Assembly: GCF_964204645.1 (NCBI RefSeq)
Contig: NC_134028.1
Span: 2,702,501-2,766,500 of the forward strand
Direction: 5' to 3'
Length of the DNA: 64,000 bases
DNA from: Tubulanus polymorphus
Taxonomy: Eukaryota; Nemertea; Palaeonemertea; Tubulaniformes; Tubulanidae
The position numbers were made by a program, and so were the translations under genes. The notes under the pieces were generated by a model. It was given only the letters and a program-made list of their open reading frames with translations, searched no databases and had not been told where the DNA came from. The number at the start of each line of letters is the position of its first letter. Position 1 is the stretch's first letter. Of the stretch, positions 59,743 to 64,000 are shown in pieces.

Positions 59743-61835
59743 AAATGGTAAAAATGAATTGTGAAAAAAAATCAATGCCTGAATATAATGTAAAAATATA
59801 GTGAAGATTAAGTCGCAGTGATTATATAGAGATTAGAGCGTCAGATCAGCCAGATCAGTTGTACTGAGTTATCTCCCTCAAAGTACTGAGTTATCTCCCT
59901 CAAAGTCAGGAACAAAGTGACATGAGTCACTTAGAAAGTTAACAGTTCCAGAGGAATGTCGAATCATTAGTCTGAACTGACTTTAAATCAGGTATGATAT
60001 TGAAATTGTATAAATCAATTTTCAAAGTGTTAAAATTGAAAATTATTCATATTTTGTGTTTTCTTGTAGCAAATATTGAGTGGTTTACCACAGAACTGAG
60101 TCACCAGAGATGAGGCAATCACCAGGCATCAGTTAGATGAATGTCACCACTGAGATCAGGAGTACTGATTCATCTCCGTCAAAATCAGCAAAAAAGTCGC
60201 GAGAAGGTTAACAGTTCCAGTGGAACGTCGAGTCATTAGTCTGAACTGACTATAAATCAGGTATATATTAAGGTAGATAAAACATGGATTTCTTGTTGTA
60301 GGAAAAGTCTCAAACATTATGATGGTCTGTTACGTGTTTTCTTGTAGCAAATCATTAGACATGCAATACCAGAGGAAGGATGAGTCATTGAACTGACTGT
60401 AAATCAAAGTCTCAAAATCTAAAACTTCATATTTTGTGTTTTCTTGTAGCAAATATTGAGATGTTTACCACAGAACTGAGTGTCACCAGAGATGAGACAA
60501 TCACCAGTGAGAACAGTACAGAATAATGTCTCTCAGGGCGTCACCAGTGAGATAAGTGCATCGCTAGTGAGATGAGATCAGTGGTGCTGTGCTATGCCTC
60601 TAACGAAGTAACAATTAAGAGTCACATGTTAACAGTTCCAGAGGAATGTCGAGTCATTAGTCTGAACTGACTATAATTCAGGTATAATATTGAAATTATA
60701 TAAATCAATTTTCAGATCTCAAAAATTGAAAATTGCCGGTATTCATATGTATTTTGTGTTTTCTTGTAGCAAATATTGAGAGGTCCACAGAACTGAGTCA
60801 CCAGAGATGCGACAATCACCAGGCATCAGTTAGTTGAATGTCACCGCTGAGATCAGTAGTACTGCCTCAGCTACAAAGTAGAGTCACAAAGTTAACAGTT
60901 GCAAAGGAAGGTGGAGTCATAAGTCTGAACTGACTTTAAATCAGGTATAACTTTGAAATTACATGAATCAATTTTCAAATCTCACATTATTCAAAAATTA
61001 TTCATATTTTGAGTTTTCGTTTTGTGTGTAGGAAATATCTAGAGATGTTATGTTACTAAGAGATGGAAAAATACCTTCAGGGATTCACATAATATACTTC
61101 ATAAGTTGAAAGAATGAAAGAATGGATGAGTCATGAACCTGAACAGACTATAAATCAGGTATATTGTAATCGAAAAATGACTAATGTGTCAATGTTTTAT
61201 TGATTGTTGAAAATATCCTTTAATGTTTGTTTGTTTTGTCTTGTAGGTGAAAATGTGTGAAACGTCTAATTTAACTCGATGTTGACTTCAATAATCAGTT
61301 GGCGCCTGTGATCGTTTGAGAACTCTAATGCATTCCTGGAACTTGGACAACTCTAATGCGTTGCTGGAACTTGGACAACTCTAATGCGTTGCTGGAACTT
61401 GAAGAACTCTAATGCGTTGCTGGAACTTGGTGAACTCTAATGCGTTGCTGGAACTTGGTGAACTCTAATGCGTTGCTGGAACTTGGTGAACTCTAATGCG
61501 TTGCTGGAACTTGAAGAACTCTAATGCGTTGCTGGAACTTGGTGAACTCTAATGCGTTGCTGGAACTTGGTGAACTCTAATGCGTTGCTTGAACTTGAAG
61601 AACTCTAATGCATTGCTGGAACTTTGACAACTCTAATGCGTTGCTGGAACTTGGAAAACTCTAATGCGTTGCAGGAACTTAGACAACTCAAATGCATTGC
61701 TTGAACTTGGAGAACTCAAATGCGTTACTGGAACTTGGAGATTTCTTATGTGTGGGCAACTGACCCTGTGTATGAATATGTGTGTGATCAATTCGAGATT
61801 TATTTTGATTTTAATAAAACAAGTTAGAATATCTT
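59743..61835 (+). ncRNA. Spliced non-coding RNA locus built of tandemly duplicated exons
   Basis: Inferred exons: to 59991; 60070-60260; 60348-(about 60405, donor lost); 60450-60681; 60770-60944; 61032-61158; 61247 to about 61835. Each donor follows the same exon end, ACTNTAAATCAG (or TAATTCAG), giving CAG|GTAT(A/G)(A/T). Each acceptor but the last two is TTTTGTGTTTTCTTGTAG or close to it, followed by CAAAT. Introns are 78-88 nt. The full repeated exons read ACCAGAGATG(A/C)G, AATCACCAG, GTTAACAGTT and GTC(G/A)(A/G)(A/G)TCAT as landmarks. I checked exon 60070 in all three frames and found early stops, so it is not coding. AATAAA at 61813-61818 could end the transcript. Transcription is inferred, not shown. 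Confidence 0.6.
61319..61745 (+). repeat. 26-bp minisatellite in the last inferred exon, about 16 copies
   Basis: AACTCTAATGCGTTGCTGGA plus ACTTGG, with GAACTTGAAG and GAACTTGGTG variants. It fills most of the last exon of the tandem-exon RNA. Confidence 0.93.
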
Positions 61836-62700
61836 TGATCGTTTCTAAAGAATCGTTGATGTAGTTTTGAGGTGGAACTGAAATGCAGCATTCAGTTCTG
61901 TAGTGTGTTTGAACTTGACATGACATGATGACTGACCTTGATTTCTTCGTGTAGACTTCTGTCCGTGTTTGTTAATTACACTGCGTTTTAACTCGTTTTT
62001 GTAAATACATATCGATTTCTATGAAATGACATGAGAATTTGTAGAGGAGCTGTATTCTCAACTTGATGAAGAATAGTAAAAACGAGGTGGAAAGCACTTG
62101 ACCAGTTTTATCTTGTCTTATTTGTTACATCGGTAGATATATTGATTTTGTTGTGCTTAATTGATTTAAAGGGCTTGTGATTGGTGTTTGATAATTGGTT
62201 GACCTCTTTGTTTACTTATATACATACATTAAATACGTATTAAACTATTAATCGCAACGACTAAAACCTGTTTGTGGTTTAAGTTGTTCATTACAAATTG
62301 TTTGTGTTATTTTTCTGTGATCTACAGTGGACTCGGCTCTTTTAACTCTTATCAAACTAATCAAGTATAGTATCGCATTGACTCAGACACTTTTAAACTC
62401 TTTGAAATATTCTATTGTCTACAGTCAATCACCTGTACTCGTTTTAATTGATTTAGTTAGAAGAACTCGGTCTACCCATGCACATTTAAACTTGATCGTC
62501 CAGATTATATTTTCCAGTTTATACTAACACATTAAGTGTAATGATAGATAATTACAGCAAACCTAACTCGGGTTTTCACTTCAACTCGAGCCGATCTAGC
62601 GGGTCTCAGTTAATCCAAGTAAGGGCGAGCCGGTTCACTGGAGTGTCTGTCACCTTACCCCTTAAATAGGTTAACTCAATTCTGAAATCTAGATATTACC
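61836..62700. other. Intergenic, no gene recognised
   Basis: AT-rich, short open frames only (for example 62327-62527). The stretch before 62700 leads into the retrotransposon relic. Confidence 0.4.
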
Positions 62701-63110
62701 ATCTTCTGAATATTTCATTGGTCCGTAATAATCTCGGCGAATCCGCAGCAAAAACACTAACCCAGTCTCTCGTTCAAGTTCGGATTGTTGTAACAGTCTT
62801 CTTGCTGATATACCTACGCAAGACTCCCAGCGTCTCCAAAACTCTTGTGCCCGACCAATCACTAGAACTAGATATTTTGATCATATTTCACCAGCTCTTA
62901 TACAACTTCACTGGCTCCCTGTTCGTGCACGGAATGACTTTTAAGTTACTGCTGTTAACCTTTAAATCGTTGACTGGACTAACTCCGAAGTACCTTGTTG
63001 AACTTTTGGACACATACAAACCTGTTTCATCGTCAATATCCGCTGAAATTCGTGCGTCCAACATACAAAGACCTTGAATGTAATCACCCAAGTCATTCAT
63101 GGTCACATCT
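62700..63110 (+). pseudogene. Non-LTR retrotransposon reverse transcriptase C-terminal fragment
   Basis: Plus strand. VRNNLGESAAKTLTQSL is followed, after a frame change near 62785, by DCCNSLLADIPTQDSQRLQN, then DHISPALIQLHWLPVRAR, and after another near 62935 by FKLLLLTFKSLTGLTPKYLV. The order AAKTL, (Y/C)CNSLL, LHWLPV, FKLLLLTFK is the conserved region after the reverse-transcriptase palm in L2/CR1/jockey-type elements. Two frameshifts show it is dead. The catalytic FADD part is missing. Confidence 0.85.
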
Positions 63111-63200
63111 TTACATAACTGTGGATACAGAGACCACTGGCTCTCACATGATCGTGTAGTTGGAACGCATCCTTTTCAAAAGTATCAATAATGACAAGCT

Positions 63201-63333
63201 GGGTCCAGTTTCACGAAAAAGTTTAAGCCTAAAACGGTTAAGTTTGAATTGTTGTCCTCATTGAAAACATGAAGTAACCAATGGCAATTACACCAAAAAT
63301 TTGAGTTTAAGTTTTTCGTGAAACCGGGCCCTG
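63201..63333. mobile_element. MITE, ~131 bp, with TTTCACGAAAAA inverted ends
   Basis: The left end GGGTCCAGTTTCACGAAAAA continues to GTTTAA, and the right end is the inverse: TTAAGTTTTTCGTGAAACCG then GGCCC. Inverted ends are about 25 bp with little interior, as in many animal MITEs. The target repeat is unclear. Confidence 0.8.
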
Positions 63334-64000
63334 GACGGCATTAATCGGGGCGTTCATTTATGTGTATTACACTCGCTGTATCAGCGTTCGCGGCTCTCAA
63401 CCTACAAACGTCATATAGCCTACCGGAACCCGCCACCTTTACGATTTTACATCTACATGATCAAATCGATTTCTGACACCGTTTTCGCATTTTCATTCGT
63501 GTATCTGTAGTGTTTCAACGAATTTTTTCAGCATACCCGGGGACCTCGGGGGTTAAAATGGATCTTTGAACATATGAAAGATTTTGATATATTGATATTT
63601 TGCCACGTATGTCATTCATTTATTTCAACTCATAAACTTTTGGAGGATTTAATTAAAGAAATAGTCGTTAAGCCTTCGAATGATCACACATGCGATCGCG
63701 GCCCGCCCCGCTCGTTCCTGAAACGGAAAATTAGTATATATTCTACGATGATGAATGATCGAAAATTAAAGATGAAATCTTAATAATTCGATTCTTTCAA
63801 AGAAATGCATTGGAAAATGTGGTTTGGAAATAAACTGAAATGTTTATTACCGGGTGCTCGCATGTTGCCTAGTTTCTGGAAAACTACTGTGATCGTTGTG
63901 ATTGTTGTACTGGCCACAAAAGCACACAGATCACACTACCCCAACACCAAACTATACCCACAGCTTTAAACCATCATATTACTCTAGTGTGTTTCTCCGG
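63334..64000. other. Window end, no gene recognised
   Basis: A small open frame at 63574-63783 has no recognisable features. AAATAAACTG at about 63828 could be a polyadenylation signal of an unseen unit. Confidence 0.35.

Overview
The window is animal nuclear DNA. Genes are split by GT-AG introns, coding density is low, there are many small transposon relics, and about 26 kb in the right half is dominated by tandem repeats. The Rab, MIF4G and retrotransposon sequences and the style of the repeats suggest an invertebrate, probably marine (a lophotrochozoan is my guess). The species cannot be fixed from the sequence alone.

Left part (1-14 kb): the 3' two-thirds of a plus-strand Rab26/Rab37-type small GTPase gene. 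I can place exons at 893-934, 4094-4160 or 7699-7765, 9019-9071, 10485-10607, 11944-12020 and 13365-13464. The two 67-nt exons at 4094 and 7699 are tandem duplicates encoding the same G3/switch II segment and look mutually exclusive. A short possible alternative last exon lies at 13115-13145. The P-loop exon must be upstream of the window. Introns carry a SINE-like tRNA relic and a hammerhead-like core; a MITE lies just after the stop codon.

Middle (14-35 kb): an intergenic stretch with a MITE and a 169-bp tandem duplication. Next is a complete minus-strand four-coding-exon gene for a 232-residue MIF4GD/SLIP1-like protein (21928 down to 20497). A plus-strand gene follows with a good promoter (CCAAT box, CRE, TATA at 23467-23517) and a first coding exon at 23662-23852. 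It joins in phase, across a 10.3-kb intron, to an exon at 34123-34898. It predicts a 288-residue, Pro-rich, basic, probably nuclear protein that I do not recognise. The long intron holds a Merlin-like MITE, minisatellites, an old internal duplication and a dead non-LTR reverse transcriptase.

Right part (35-62 kb): successive tandem-repeat families (32, 36, 158, 38, ~360, 94 and 152 bp, a GATAGC-hairpin unit, and 19 and 26 bp), some nested in larger duplications. Several have short stem-loops in every unit. At 59.7-61.8 kb the units look like tandemly duplicated exons: conserved CAG|GTAT donors, TTTTCTTGTAG acceptors and introns of 78-88 nt, with the repeated exons apparently non-coding. I read this as a spliced repeat-derived non-coding RNA locus, the most unusual thing here. 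The window ends with another degenerate non-LTR reverse-transcriptase fragment and a 131-bp MITE.

All coordinates were read by eye. Exon edges are exact under GT-AG rules; repeat edges and copy numbers are approximate.
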